From: Lantana camara
Lineage: Eukaryota; Streptophyta; Magnoliopsida; Lamiales; Verbenaceae
Assembly (NCBI GenBank): GCA_037501455.1
Contig: CM074858.1
Span: 97,870,001 to 97,934,000 of the forward strand
DNA: 64,000 nt
Direction: 5' to 3'
Numbering within the stretch: position 1 is the first letter of the stretch; each line of letters opens with the position of its first letter. The notes under the pieces are model-generated. The model was given only the letters and a program-made list of their open reading frames with translations, ran no database searches and was not told the origin of the DNA. Shown here one piece after another: positions 1 through 10,510 of this stretch. Position numbers and translations under genes: made by a program.

Positions 1-2
1 AT

Positions 3-1270
3 TTAGTTGACTAGCCTCTGATATGTAGCCCCCGCGTTTTTAAGTCCGAAGGGCATCACTCGGAAGCAATAAACGCCCTTCACGACTACGAAAGTGGTCT
101 TATCTTCATCCTCCGGCGCCATGAAAATCTGATAGTAGCCTTGGAAGGCATCCATCATACTGATTAACTCACACCCAGTAGTCGAGTCGACTAGTTGGTC
201 GATATTCGGCAGGGGGTAGGGGTCTTTAGGGCAGGCTTTATTTAGATCCATAAAATCATTGCACATGCGCCATTTTCCTCCCGATTTGGCGACCAAAACC
301 ACGTTGCACAACAAGTCGACATATTTGGCGGGTGTGATGTATCCCGCATCTAGCAACTTGTTCACCTCCTCTTCAATTATTTCGTTTCTTCTAACACTTT
401 GGGTCCGCAGCCGTTGTTTGATCGGCTTAAAAGAAGGGTCGACATTGAGGTGGTGCATGATCACTGACGGGTCAACTCCGACCAAATCATTGGCGCTCCA
501 CGCGAACACATCCGCATTCTCTTGAAGGAATTGTATTAGGAGTACCTGTTCATGCTCCTTCCCCGGTTCGGGGAGCCCTACGTGGGTAATCTTCTCTCTC
601 TGCCCCGGAAGGAGCTCGATTTCCATCGTTTGGGTCGAAGCCTCGACGCGATTATCTATGACCTTCTGCTTTTTTGTTTCCTTCGCCTTTCGGACTGGCT
701 CCTCGCCGACCGCTTCCGGGTCCTCAATCTCATCTTCATCTCCGTCAGGGAGGCCTAAAATAGGGACGATCTGCCGGTTAGGCAATTTAACCTTTTCCAT
801 GGAAATCGAGTAACACGCCCAAGCCATGGGCACGTCGCACCTCAACTCTCCTATTTCGTCGGGCGTTGGGAGTTTAATCAGTTGATGGTAGGTTGATATA
901 ACTGCCCGAAAGTCGATTAAACCAGGCCTTCCCAAAATGATGTTATAAGCCGACGGCTGATCGACAACCAAATACTCCAGTTCGAGAGTCGACCTCTTAG
1001 GGAGTGTTCCCATGGAGGTGATCAATCGGACTCGACCCTTAGGATATACTTCGGAACCTCCAAATCCTGTTAAAGGAGTTTTGAAAGGTTTCAGATTTAA
1101 ACTTTTAGCTAAATTCATGCGGTTAAGAGTCGAGAGATAAATAATATTTACAGAGCTTCCATTATCGACAAGGGTTTTGGATACAGCATAGTTGGTCACG
1201 TCGAGCGTAACCACCATCGGACAACTAGGCGTTTCGCCTTCCCGAGGTGGCATGCCGATTAGGTCCTTAT
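3..1270 (-). pseudogene. pol: Tat-1 Pol: aspartic protease and reverse transcriptase N-terminal half
   Basis: This is the continuation of the gag-pol frame after the solo-LTR insertion. The protease region has the active-site text VDNGSSVNI, a downstream GFGGSEV segment and the ILGRPGL flap-like motif. A linker then leads to the reverse transcriptase, with WRMCNDF, DLNKACPKDPYPLP, a central MMDAFQGYYQI aspartate region and MPFGLKNAGATYQRLVN. The window ends just before the expected YxDD catalytic motif. No stop or frameshift is seen inside this stretch. The gene as a whole is broken by two upstream nonsense codons and the inserted LTR. The product would act in the cytoplasmic virus-like particle. 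Confidence 0.88.
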
Positions 1271-3115
1271 TGTAGCACCCCGGACACGTGGAGGTGCCAC
1301 ACCCCCGCACTACAGGTCAATCCACATACGAAACGGCCAATCCGTACATGAACTAACCTGTAGCGAACGGGTGACAATGCAATAAAATGACAAGCTAGGC
1401 GGGATACTCGAACATGCGACATAATAAAGCGAAAGCATAAACAGAACATTATCAACTATTTCCATTTAATCAAGTAATGTCACTTTCCTTTACCAAATAC
1501 AATATATTCTAGCTTACATATCAATACATTATCATCTCCTAAAATAAATAACATATAACCGTAAACATGATTTTCTCGAACAATAAATAAACAATTAAAT
1601 AAATGCACCGTGTTTGACTTAACTCTAACAACTGGACTCGACTCACTTCTCGCCTAGCACGCACCTGCAATAACCTGAAAGGTGGAGGTGTCAGTCTGTG
1701 AAGACCGAGTGAGGGGTTTACATACATATTAGCGCAGATAATATGCAAGTTATATTCCCGGGTAAAGATTTGTAAAAGATAATATATGGGTTCAATAATA
1801 ATATAGCTTCGCCCGAGAATACAACTATCAATATTAAATACTTGTCCTATTCATGCAATCGATAAACATGCTTGCTTGCTTGTTAATCATTAGGTGATCA
1901 CGCAATTCAATTATCGTTCAATCATGCATGTGTACTCAATTAGAACCTTCATGGAACGGAAATCATGCAATCAATACATGGCTTGCTTGTAACACGATAG
2001 GGTTTGTTCCTCCGGTGGTTGGACGGACAACCACCAGCTCTAAGACTAGCCCAACGCCCTCACTAAGGAGAACCTGGCCAGGAGAACATAGGTACACGAT
2101 AGGGCTTTGTTCTTCTTGTGGTTGGACGGACAACCACCAGCCCGAAGACCAGCCCAGCGCCCTCACTCAGGAGGACCTGGCCAAGAGAACACACGTACAA
2201 GATAGGGCATTGTTCTTCTTGTAGTTGGACGGACAACCACCAGCCCAAAGACCAGCCCAGCACCCTCACTAAGGAGAGCCTGGCCAGGAGAACGCACGTA
2301 CTTGCTTTCATGAAAATGGCATGCTTGATTCGTGAACACTAACATACTTGAAATGATAAGTGATTTCATGAAATTATAAATATAAATACCTTTGGCCAAA
2401 AATCACGTAAAGGTTATACAGGTTCTATATAACTAGAAATTAAACCTCACCTGACAGGCGACACACGACTCGTGAATGTGTGAATGTGCTCATGATCCAC
2501 AATCTCCGCCCTGGAGAATAACTTGGAATGAAATAATGGAAAAAGATGATGAATATGGATGCTTGAGCTTGAATCATGGAATTCTTTAGCAATTTCTAGC
2601 TTGAAGATGATGATTTCTCCATTTCCTCCTCCATGGTTTTGGCTTGGTAAAGAGGAGCAAAGAGGAAGATGATTTTGATGAATGAAAAATGATGATTGTG
2701 GAAGAGAGATGTGTATACCGATATATTTGAGGAAATATGCAATATTTATGATCAAATCCCTAAAGTTCTATAAGTTATGCAATTGGGTATCTAAGGTTTG
2801 GAAATGATCAATTAGGTCCCTTAACATATTCATGCAATTAGGTCCTTAAAGAAAGGGAAATGAACAATTATGGACAATTATGCAATTAATACAAGTTGGA
2901 CAATTAATTCATGTAACAATTAAATTCCATTCATACAAGAATTCTCAAAATGAAATGAATTTCATACAATTTCCACGTAATCATGTTGAAAACAATTTAT
3001 AAGAATTAATATAACACGTTCAAATTAATTAAACGAAATTAATAGAATAAAATCCTAACGCTCGAAATTCACACGTGTCGAGCGTACCTGACTGTCTGAA
3101 AATCGGGGCATTACA
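1271..3115 (-). mobile_element. Solo LTR, chromovirus-like, inserted in Tat-1
   Basis: An 1845-bp segment bounded by TG...CA ends and flanked by a perfect 5-bp target duplication, CTTAT (1266-1270 and 3116-3120). Removing it with one TSD copy rejoins the Tat-1 reading frame exactly, so the ends are certain. It has no internal domain and is therefore a solo LTR left by LTR-LTR recombination. Read on the minus strand it begins TGTAATGCCCC and ends GTGCGGGGGTGTGGCA...GGGTGCTACA, closely resembling the LTR at 15712-18401. Both also share the text around CAGGTGAGGTTTAAT and GGCCAAAGGTAT. It is therefore a related family. Confidence 0.93.
1995..2300. repeat. Three tandem ~103-bp repeats with a hairpin in each unit
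   Basis: Three diverged direct copies, each centred on GTTGGACGGACAACCAC (near 2019, 2121 and 2224) and each followed by text resembling AGCCCAGCGCCCTCACTAAGGAG split over shorter blocks. The core is an inverted repeat: arms GGTGGTTG and CAACCACC flank a 6-base loop in copy 1 (2014-2035). Copy 2 has 7-bp arms and copy 3 one mismatch. The array lies within the solo LTR. Confidence 0.88.
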
Positions 3116-3346
3116 CTTATTGCTAAAACTAATATCCTGATCTACCCAGCTCCTTCTCGACTCGACTTCTATCACCTCGTGGGGCCCGTAGTAATTTCTC
3201 TGGGCCTCTCTCCTGGTTCTCTTTCGGGCAGTCTTCGTGTCACCCCCGGCTGGCCCTCCCGCTATCATATCAATTCGACCGAGGCAGGGGAGGTTATGTT
3301 CCTCCCTCTCGGTCGGCGGTTTTGCTTCCCTGCGGCAAGGAGGGCT
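3116..3346 (-). pseudogene. Tat-1 Gag-protease linker segment
   Basis: This segment is in the same frame as the upstream Gag, separated only by the TGA at 3347-3349. It encodes a basic stretch and the IDMIAGGPAGGD motif. That motif corresponds to HMIAGGPSGGD in the Tat-2 element, just upstream of the protease. It ends at the CTTAT target duplication of the solo LTR and continues in frame at 1265. The segment has no obvious enzymatic motif and is the flexible Gag-to-protease linker. Confidence 0.8.
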
Positions 3347-5113
3347 TCAGTCATCGGCTCGAAGGGCCAGCTCGTCGAGGTTTTTGACAAACTCCTGGAG
3401 CTCCCCTCCTCTGATCAACCTCTCGATTTCGTCCCTCAAAGCAAAGCATTCCGAGGTGTTGTGGCCCGATTGTCGATGGAAATGGCAATACTTTCCTGAA
3501 TCCCTCGTCTTCTGGGTCTCCTTGATGGCTTTGGGATTCTTGAACAACTTTTTGTTGGAAATGTTATAAACCTCCTCAATCGACCGATTCAGGGGCGTGT
3601 AATGCTTTTTAGAGCTACTTCCGGGGTTATGGTCAATTCGGCCCTTTATATCTTTCCTGGGCTCGCTTTTGGGTGGCCGAGCGGCTTCCAACTTCCGACT
3701 TGAGGCTCCCTTTTGGGCCATCTCGACTTCTTCTACCCTCATCCAGGAAGAGGCGATATCAAGCAACTTGGATATCGATGCAGGGTTTTTCCAGACGATG
3801 TGTCGGGCGCACTCTCGATCCTTTAGAGCCGCATGGATTGTAGGTATCACCATATCCATACTCGAAGATTGGACTTGCACCGCGGCTCGGGAGAATCGGG
3901 TGAAGAAATCTCTCAGAGTCTCGTCCTCCCTCTGCACGATGTTATAGAGATAAGTGGCCGGTAACTTGTCGCCCTTCACGGAGGAGAAATGGGCAATGAA
4001 ACGCTCGATCAATTCGTCGTAAGAGCGAATACTTCGCGGAGCCAGCCTTGAGAACCAGTCCTGGGCTGACTCGACGAGAGTGGTGGCAAAGATCTTGGCC
4101 CTGACATCCGGGGAATGACCAAACATACTTATCTCAATCTCAAAACGGTCCACGTGCCGCTCAGGATCAGATACCCCATTGTATGTTGGGAGGTTGGTGG
4201 GCATTTTATCCGCCGCCATGGCCGCCAAAATCCCTTCGCAGAAAGGGGATCGTACCTCTCGGGAGCTCCGATATTGGTGAGTCGGCCTCCTTCCGGCCGG
4301 CGGTGGACGGTTGCTGTAAGATATCTCCTCGTCATCATCGACTCGAGACCTAACTTGGTGGGAACGCTGGGGAGAATCTCCTCTTCGAGGCAAGCGATTC
4401 CTCAAGTCCTTCTGTCCAACGGGGAATCCTCGGTTCGACAATCTGGGGGCTTCAGGAGAGGCCCTAGCCCCTAGTCGGTCAAACACTTTGGAATTCTTCG
4501 GCCGCTGCTCTTCCCCATGGTGAGAGGGGCTCCTTGACCTTCTCTCATCCCTTGACCCTCGGGAGGGTCTCCGCTCTCCCTCTTTCCTTTTAGACTTTGA
4601 TAACCTCGCCCCTTGAGGTTCGGGGTCGATGGGGCGCTTTCCTTGGCGACGAGCCGACTGGGCTTCTTGATCCGGAGGCAACACCTCGGTCTGTTGTGGC
4701 CCCCGACCTGCCCCTTGCCACTGGTTTTGACCAGGTGGTGGGGGTAGGGTGTAAGGATCCTAATGGTAGACTACGGGGCCAGGTTGATACCCCCACGGAG
4801 GAGGAGGTGGATACCCGTAATGTGCCGGGGGTCCGCAGTAATATGAGTACTGACCCGGCGAGGGGACGGCCGGACTGCCTCGAGGTTTCTCCGGGAATAC
4901 CGGGGCTCTACTCTCAGCCGCTGCTGCTACTGCCTCGGCCTGGCATTTTTCGAGGTAGGCATCCAAATCCGGGGTCGTATAGACCATGGGAACCGGAGCG
5001 GCCCTAGATTGGACTGCTTGTCGTCCTTGGACCTGACTCGGCCCATCTCCCCTATTTTGGATCTCCGTTTCTGGTTCATCCCCTCCTAATGTGCGATGAC
5101 TGCGTAGTTCCAT
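3347..5113 (-). pseudogene. gag: Tat-1 Gag (two in-frame nonsense codons)
   Basis: Gag is the structural protein that packages element RNA in cytoplasmic particles. I chose the ATG at 5111-5113, the first after the PBS; the frame upstream of it enters the LTR. The N-terminus is Pro/Gly/Tyr-rich (PPAHYGYPPPPPWGYQPG). The retrotransposon-Gag fold follows, with DRFEIEISMFGHSPDVRAKI, QDWFSRLAP and ETLRDFFTRFSRAA. Next is a basic region, then a single CHFHRQSGHNTSEC knuckle of the atypical Cx2H type used by Tat elements. Breaks: TAG at 4760-4762 and TGA at 3347-3349 (which ends this segment), both in frame. No frameshift is seen. Confidence 0.9.
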
Positions 5114-5137
5114 TGTTTTTCGACTTCTTGCTCGATT

Positions 5138-5153
5138 CCCACAGACGGCGCCA
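5138..5153 (-). other. Tat-1 primer-binding site
   Basis: On the minus strand this reads TGGCGCCGTCTGTGGG, three bases inside the 5' LTR. The same 16 bases occur at the same place in Tat-2 (35620-35635). It starts minus-strand DNA synthesis from a host tRNA. I did not determine which tRNA. Confidence 0.88.
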
Positions 5154-5156
5154 AAA

Positions 5157-5818
5157 TGATCGTGTCGAATTTCGGATTGATGATGTGTCTCGAAATAGCT
5201 GACTTTGACCACTTAGAATTTGTTGACGTGGTAGAGCTCGAGTTAGAGTTGATCTGAGAGAAAACTAGCAAACGTGAACTACGGACCGACAAAGGACGGG
5301 AAGGGTTATTCCCTTTGTCGGCACTCCGACGCTCAAGTCAGTGTCGAATGGTTGAGAGCTTATCGAGTGACTTGTGCGCTATAAATGTGGTAGTTGTGTG
5401 TGTTAAATGGCATTTATGAAGGGGGTATTTATACCTATTGGGGTAATGATTACCTGTACAGTGCAACCTGCAGGTGCATTAAATGCGTCACCTACTTCGT
5501 ACGGCCTGTCAGGCTTCATTAAATGCTTGAAGCGGTGGAGTGGGCCCCAAGGATGGTCGACCTTGATTCGAGCTAGCAACCTCATGATCGAGTTTCCGCC
5601 GACTTGCCTTGGACTTGGTCGATTGTATTTCGACTGGTCTTGAGGGTAGTCGAGTCGACACAGTCGAATGGTCAGCATTTACCTTCTTGAAGGGTTTGTC
5701 GTTGAGGCGACTGATTTGGAGGCTTAGGTGGCACCTTTGACCGGTCCTTCCATCCACGTGTCTTGCGGATAGTGGTCCACGTGTTGCAAGCGTGGTGGTA
5801 CCGGATTGGCCCACGTCA
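5157..5818 (-). repeat. Tat-1 5' LTR
   Basis: A 662-bp LTR with TG at 5157 and CA at 5817-5818. Its inner end is fixed by the adjacent PBS. Its outer end is fixed by the resumption of LINE reverse-transcriptase coding (ERLNYMIEEAV) right after it. A minus-strand TATA box lies at 5426-5433. The partner LTR is outside the window, so its age cannot be estimated. Confidence 0.85.
5426..5433 (-). promoter_or_regulatory. Tat-1 LTR TATA box
   Basis: TATAAATA on the minus strand, in the middle of the LTR where the U3 promoter is expected. It is oriented towards gag. Confidence 0.7.
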
Positions 5819-5820
5819 GA

Positions 5821-6711
5821 GAGGTTGAATTATATGATTGAAGAAGCAGTTTCGGCTAGAGGTTGGGACCCGGTTGCTACCTGTCGCCGTGGGCCCAAGA
5901 TAAGCCATATTCTCTTTGCCGACGATATTGTCTTAACGGCAACTGCTACGGTTGAGAATACAACGACCATAAACGGGATTTTAGCTGACTTCTGTAACAC
6001 GTCGGGTCTCCAGGTCAGCATCCAAAAATCTAAGGTGTGGTTCTCTCCGACGACCGACCAGGAGAGGCGTGTGAATATCGTGAATGCCCTTGGAATTGGT
6101 GAGACTCAACAGATTGGTAAGTATCTTGGAGTCAATCTTGGGAATGGGAGACGTTCCAATTCTGTGTTTATCGAATGCTTGGAGAGAGTGCAGAAAAGGC
6201 TTACACAGTGGAAAGCCAAAACTCTCGCCGGGCAAATGACGCTTATCCAATCCGTCACCTCGGTTATCCCTGTGTATCTTATGCATACCTCCTGATTCCC
6301 AAGGAGCTATTGCGAGAAGTTGGATCAACTCAATTGTAACTTTTTATGGTCCTCGGACCCTGAGAAACGCACGACTCATTTGTTTGGTTGGAATAAAATT
6401 ATAAGGACTAAGGCGGGGGGTGGACTCGGTCTCAGGGAGGCACGTAAGAATAACATCAGTTTGTTGGCTAAACGGGCTGGCCGATTTTGAAGAATAAAGA
6501 CATTGTTTGGCGTAAAATCTTTGAGGCTAAATATCTGCCGGAGGGCAATATTCTTACCTCCGAACCTAAGCTGAGGGCCTCGAACTTATGGAGGGGTGTT
6601 GTGAAGAGTCTGAAAAGCGTCGAACATAAAATTGGGTGGCGCATTGGTAATGGTACTTAAGTGAGTCTCTGGGATGATAACTAGAGTGATGATGGTCCTC
6701 TAAGAAATGGT
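5821..6711 (+). pseudogene. LINE reverse transcriptase, C-terminal part
   Basis: The first 158 codons (5821-6294) read as L1 reverse transcriptase. The catalytic motif is ILFADDIVLTA, followed by GLQVSIQKSKVWFSP and GKYLGVNLG, then the thumb-region text QKRLTQWKAKTLAGQMTLIQSV. The frame stops at about 6295 in a region normally reading on through a PKE-like segment. Between 6300 and 6711 the thumb continues in other frames (NFLWSSDPEKR-like, WNKIIRTKAGGGLGLREA, IVWRKIFEAKYLPEGNI), so there are frameshifts. There are also stops, for example at 6658-6660 within what should be a GNGT-containing motif. Confidence 0.85.
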
Positions 6712-6714
6712 AAT

Positions 6715-7197
6715 TTGCATGAGAGTGAAGTGAATTGGAAAGTCTCGGACATTAGGGATGGAATAGGGCGATGGAACTTGGACATTCTCCAGACCATTCT
6801 ATCCGATAATGCCAAAGAGCTGATAAAACGTGTCCCTATATCCTTTAATGAAGATGCTCAGGATCTGCATGTTTGGAAGGGGCACTCTTCTGGACAGTTT
6901 ACATGCAAATCTGCTTATGCGGCACTTCGACCCATCTATACCAATCCCGACAGCTCTTGGAAGATGATCTGGGATAGCAAGATCCCAACCAAATTCAAAA
7001 CCTTTCTCTGGCAGTTGAATCACAGCAGTGTAATGTGTAATGCGTTGAGGGTTGATAGGCAGTTGGGATCCGACGCAAGTTGTCACAGGTGTCATGCCCC
7101 CCGCGAAGACATCCTCCATATTTTTAAACACTGCTCTGCTGCGAGAGTAATGTGGGGGAAAGTCCTGGGGGCTGGGGATTGCTTTAAAACTCGATAA
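6715..7197 (+). pseudogene. LINE zf-RVT (RT-associated zinc-binding) segment
   Basis: An open stretch of 160 codons matching the domain that follows reverse transcriptase in plant L1 elements. Seen are DIRDGIGRWNLDIL, the WKGHSSGQFTCKSAYAAL core, SKIPTKFKTFLWQL, the CHRCHAPREDILHIFKHC Cys/His cluster and the RVMWGKVL end. It is a piece of the LINE ORF2, not an independent gene. Its start codon is just a methionine within the domain. It ends at a stop at 7195-7197, where the frame shifts into the RNase H part. Confidence 0.85.
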
Positions 7198-7205
7198 TAT
7201 TAGCG

Positions 7206-7919
7206 ATGAAAACTGGTTTGGCATTGCATGGAAGTTGCATATTGGGAATGATCTTGTTCCGGGGATCTGAGTGGAAGTTGGTTTTCCTAGTAGGCCTTTG
7301 GAGCCTTTGGAAGAGCAGGAACAGGCTTGCTTACCAAGGTAAGTGGGAACCACTCAATGTCACCCTCCAAAACATGAAAACGCTGGTGTTGGACCTAGCT
7401 GAAATTCATAGGGATAGAGGTATCCCTAAGCAAGCTAAACAGCAGGTAATCTGGACTCAACCGCCTGTGGGATGGATCAAATTAAACGTGGATGGGAGCT
7501 ATTTCGGAATCACGAATAGAGCATCGACTGGGGGGTGATCAGAGATGAGCATGGCGCCTGGATCATGGGATTTGCTTTGAAAATTGATGTTGCTGATATT
7601 CTTACTACAGAGTTACTTGGATTAAGGGAGGGGCTCAAAATTGCGTGGGAACCGCGATTCGAACGGATTGAAGTGGAGAGTGATTCCCTCATGGCCGTTA
7701 ACTTGATCAATGAGGGTGGTACTGAAAATCACCCCTTAGGCCATGCCACGACGGACTGTCGCATGCTCATTCATAAGCTTTGGGTTTGCAGACTTCGGCA
7801 TGTGAAACGTGAAGGTAACAAGATAGCAGACGGGCTCGCCTAATTTGGGCAGACCATGACTGAAGAGAAGAGACTTTGGCTCAACTGGCCGGATGAGCTA
7901 ACTCTGGATAGTGCTTAGT
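7206..7919 (+). pseudogene. LINE RNase H (RVT_3 type) segment
   Basis: Two overlapping frames, 7206-7538 and 7535-7843, together make a plant RNase H-like domain. The first gives GWIKLNVDGSYFG, carrying the first catalytic Asp. The second gives IRDEHGAWIMGFALK, TTELLGLREGLKIAW (catalytic Glu), IEVESDSLMAVNLI (catalytic Asp) and RHVKREGNKIADGLA (last Asp). The switch occurs in a G-run near 7530, consistent with a small indel. A TAA at 7841-7843 replaces a codon, after which the frame runs on to a TAG near 7917. This tethered RNase H is usual in plant L1 elements. Confidence 0.85.
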
Positions 7920-7972
7920 GTGCTTTTGGGTTTTTCTTTCGAGTTATTTAGTCCATGTCCCGTGTGTTAGGG

Positions 7973-8458
7973 GAAATGGGTAAAAAAAACGCTGTGTTAC
8001 AAAAATTAACATAGGGAACCCGGTGTTTTTAAAATATTTGCATATCGAACCCTGAAAACTTCTAGTATCGGTAGAACACTAATTTTCTCTATTTATTGGA
8101 TGCGAAATAACTAATTTAACCTTTTATATTATGATATACATCATCTCACATCTCTCTATTTACAATTTTTTATACTTGTTTGTATGGTTCGTCATGTAAT
8201 TTTTATTTTGTACAGGGTTTCGGTGCATATAAAAAAAGAATTTCGGTGCATATAAAAAAATATTGAACAATATAGAAAGATTTAAGATGATGTATATCAT
8301 AATATAAAAGGTTAAATTAGTTATTTCGCATCCAATAAATAGAGAAAATCAGTGTTTTACCAATACTAGAAATTTTCAGGGTTCGGCATGCAAATATTTT
8401 GAAAACACAGGGTTCCCTGTATTAATTTTTGTAATACAGGGTTTTTTTTACCCATTTC
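7973..8458. mobile_element. MITE with ~175-bp terminal inverted repeats
   Basis: A 486-bp element. The first ~178 bases (from GAAATGGGTAAAAAAAAC) and the last ~173 bases are inverted copies of each other with only scattered mismatches. They share internal blocks such as CTCTATTTATTGGATGCG and AACCTTTTATATTATGA. The ~135-bp centre holds two direct copies of TTTCGGTGCATATAAAAAAA. It has no coding capacity. I could not define a clean target duplication, so the superfamily is unassigned; long-TIR Mutator-type or foldback elements are the likely classes. Confidence 0.85.
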
Positions 8459-8507
8459 ACCTGGTATGGTGTAAATAACTCTTTTTCTTATCCGGTTCTG
8501 GTGCACC

Positions 8508-8522
8508 AAAAAAAAAAAAAAA
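8508..8522 (+). other. LINE poly(A) tail
   Basis: An uninterrupted A run follows the LINE 3' UTR and marks its 3' end. The 5' target duplication is out of view. Confidence 0.7.
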
Positions 8523-9844
8523 ATTTATATATTTATGAATCGAGGATTATTTATTCAATAAAATAAATAATAAATAATTTTTAGTAAACAAATTATCCTA
8601 AAATGTGTTTTTACAATGCGCGAGACAAAAACTAGCTAAGTACTTAATAATTTAATTTAGAATAGATCATAGCGTAATTATAAATTACTTTATATGATTG
8701 GCTGGTGGCTACTGGGAGAGAAGTGAAGAGAGAGACCAGAGAGGAGCTGCTCAAGGTGAGAGAAATTAAGAATGGGGGAGGGTAATTTTAGAATTTTGAT
8801 TGGATAATTTTAGGATTTGGATATTTATTGGGTGATAATTCAATCCAAGCCCAAATTTAATTATGTTGTGGATTTAGGTTTGAATTTGGATAAAAGAAAA
8901 TTATTTGGATTTGAATTTAGATCGGGTATTTGATTTTAAGAACACTCAATGCCAGGCCTACAGCCGCATCACCATCCACCATGGCCACCTCGCCTCCACC
9001 TCCTCGCCAAATCGCCAACATCACCACCAAATCTTTGAGGCCACCATCATTACCACGCCAAATCGCCACCAGCCCACCACTACCACCAAAGCGTCCTGCC
9101 ACAGCAGTAGAATTAACGGAAAAAAGAGTCTATTTGGTTTATGTAAATGTTTTTCAAATAAGCAGTAAATGTTACTGGGCTAAAATAACAAAATGACCTG
9201 TCCATGTAAACAGCGGGGAAAACGTGGGTTATGAAAATAACTCAAAATCAATTTGTCCATAACCATATCTATTTAGATTGGAGTCCAACATGTAAACTTG
9301 TTCTAAGAGTCTGATCCACTCAATATTTATTTAATTTTTATAAATATAAAAAATTTAATTTTAATATATTTTAATAGTAATATATTTTTTTATGGGCACA
9401 CCCATCAAAGTGTCTTGTAATTACTAGTCTATATTATGTGAGGGAGTCCAGCTTGGTCTATTGGATTCTAAAATTTTTTATTTTCTGTTTATTCACTATT
9501 GTTTTCATCCGGCTTATTTCACGAACTCTTTTCTTTTTCTTTTTATTTATTTATTTCATAATTCCAATCACGTTTTCTTCATTTCTCTTTTCTCTCTCCT
9601 TCAATTCTTTTTTTTTTTTTATATATAATTTTATCACTTTCAACTTACATTTTTAATCTCTTATTTTAATTACTAATATGACACTATCTTATGCTACCTA
9701 TTCATTTATTTATCGGATATTTAGAATTAACTCCCTAAATTGTATTTGAATTTTGAGTATACTCACCAATCATAAAAATTATTTAGTTAACTCGCTATTT
9801 TAAAATTTAATTTTTTTTAACACTCTAATTATTCTGAAATGATT
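8523..9844. other. AT-rich intergenic DNA, no gene recognised
   Basis: Mostly A/T-rich sequence with a C-rich, low-complexity patch at 8940-9110 (CACCTCGCCTCCACCTCC-like). The patch gives short open frames without domain content. A T-rich stretch at 9460-9660 is open only because of its composition. I see no splice-consistent gene. Confidence 0.6.
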
Positions 9845-10510
9845 TAATTATCCTTTATTTAACTATTGTTGCTGAATAATATGACAGTCGTCAAAATTCA
9901 GATATAGTTCCAAAACACATAATTTTATACTTCATATTTGGAAAGGTTATTTATTTAACAACTAACCGCTGTTGTAACACAATAATTCGTCAAAGTCCAA
10001 ACATAATTCTACAAATTCAATATAAATATTTTATATTAAGAAAAAAAAAGTCTTCACAACTACGTAACACAATAATTCATCAAGGTTCAAATATACTTCT
10101 ATAAGTTCAAATTTAAATATTTCATATTAAAAATAAAATTATTCATTTAGCCACCAGTTGCTAAATAACACAATTGTTCTACAAAATTATTACATAGTTC
10201 CACAAACAACGAATTTTATACTTATATATACAAAATAGTTTTTCATACTTATGGTTGTGCAATACATTAATTCTTAAAATTTCAGATATAGTTCAACAAA
10301 TTTAAATATAAATACTTCATATTAAGAATAAAGTTATTCATTCAACCAACCACTTGTTAAATAAAACAATAGTTGCTCAAAATGCGAATATAATTCCATA
10401 AATTTCAAAGTGAATACTCCAAACTAATAGAAATGTTCTTTATTTAACTACTAAACTGTTGTATAATATAATATTTCTTCAAATTTTAAATACAATTCTA
10501 CCAACTCCAA
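9845..10510. repeat. Decayed ~100-bp tandem repeat, about seven units
   Basis: Diverged units recur every ~85-105 bp. Each has a TTATTTAACTAC-like start, an ACACAATAATTC(G/A)TCAA-like middle, an ATAGTTCCA/ATAATTCTA block and a TATACTTCATATTAAGAA-like end. Unit starts are near 9850, 9950, 10055, 10140, 10240, 10335 and 10437. It is AT-rich and non-coding. It may be an old satellite or the body of a decayed element. Confidence 0.65.

Larger units (their letters stand above)
1..5818 (-). mobile_element. Tat-lineage Ty3/gypsy retrotransposon 'Tat-1', 5' part
   Basis: This is the 5' portion of a minus-strand LTR retrotransposon. Reading leftward it has a 5' LTR (5818 to 5157), a primer-binding site, gag, protease and the start of reverse transcriptase, which runs off the window edge. 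The Gag zinc-knuckle variant, the protease/RT text and the PBS match those of the complete Tat element at 24044-36490, so the lineage call is firm. The element lies inside a LINE reverse transcriptase: LINE coding resumes directly after 5818. The expected target duplication on this side is GAGAG (5819-5823), but the partner is outside the window. A solo LTR interrupts the element at 1271-3115. Confidence 0.9.
5819..8522 (+). mobile_element. L1-type LINE, 3' part
   Basis: The 3' portion of a plant L1-like non-LTR retrotransposon on the plus strand. In order it has the late part of the reverse transcriptase, the zinc-binding RT-associated domain (zf-RVT type), an RNase H of the plant RVT_3 type, a 3' UTR and a poly(A) run at 8508-8522. 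The 5' part, including the endonuclease, would lie beyond the Tat-1 element inserted at its left edge. The 3' UTR is split by a MITE (7973-8458). Several frameshifts and stops make it non-functional. Confidence 0.85.

Noticed and set aside
1963..2399. Overlapping open frames on both strands in the solo LTR
   Set aside because: All derive from the ~103-bp tandem repeat and have no domain.
8905..9196. Pro/His/Thr-rich open frames
   Set aside because: Low-complexity C-rich repeat; no start context, domain or splice structure supports a gene.
9438..9656. Phe/Ile-rich open frame resembling a membrane protein
   Set aside because: It is translated from a T-rich low-complexity stretch; composition alone explains it.
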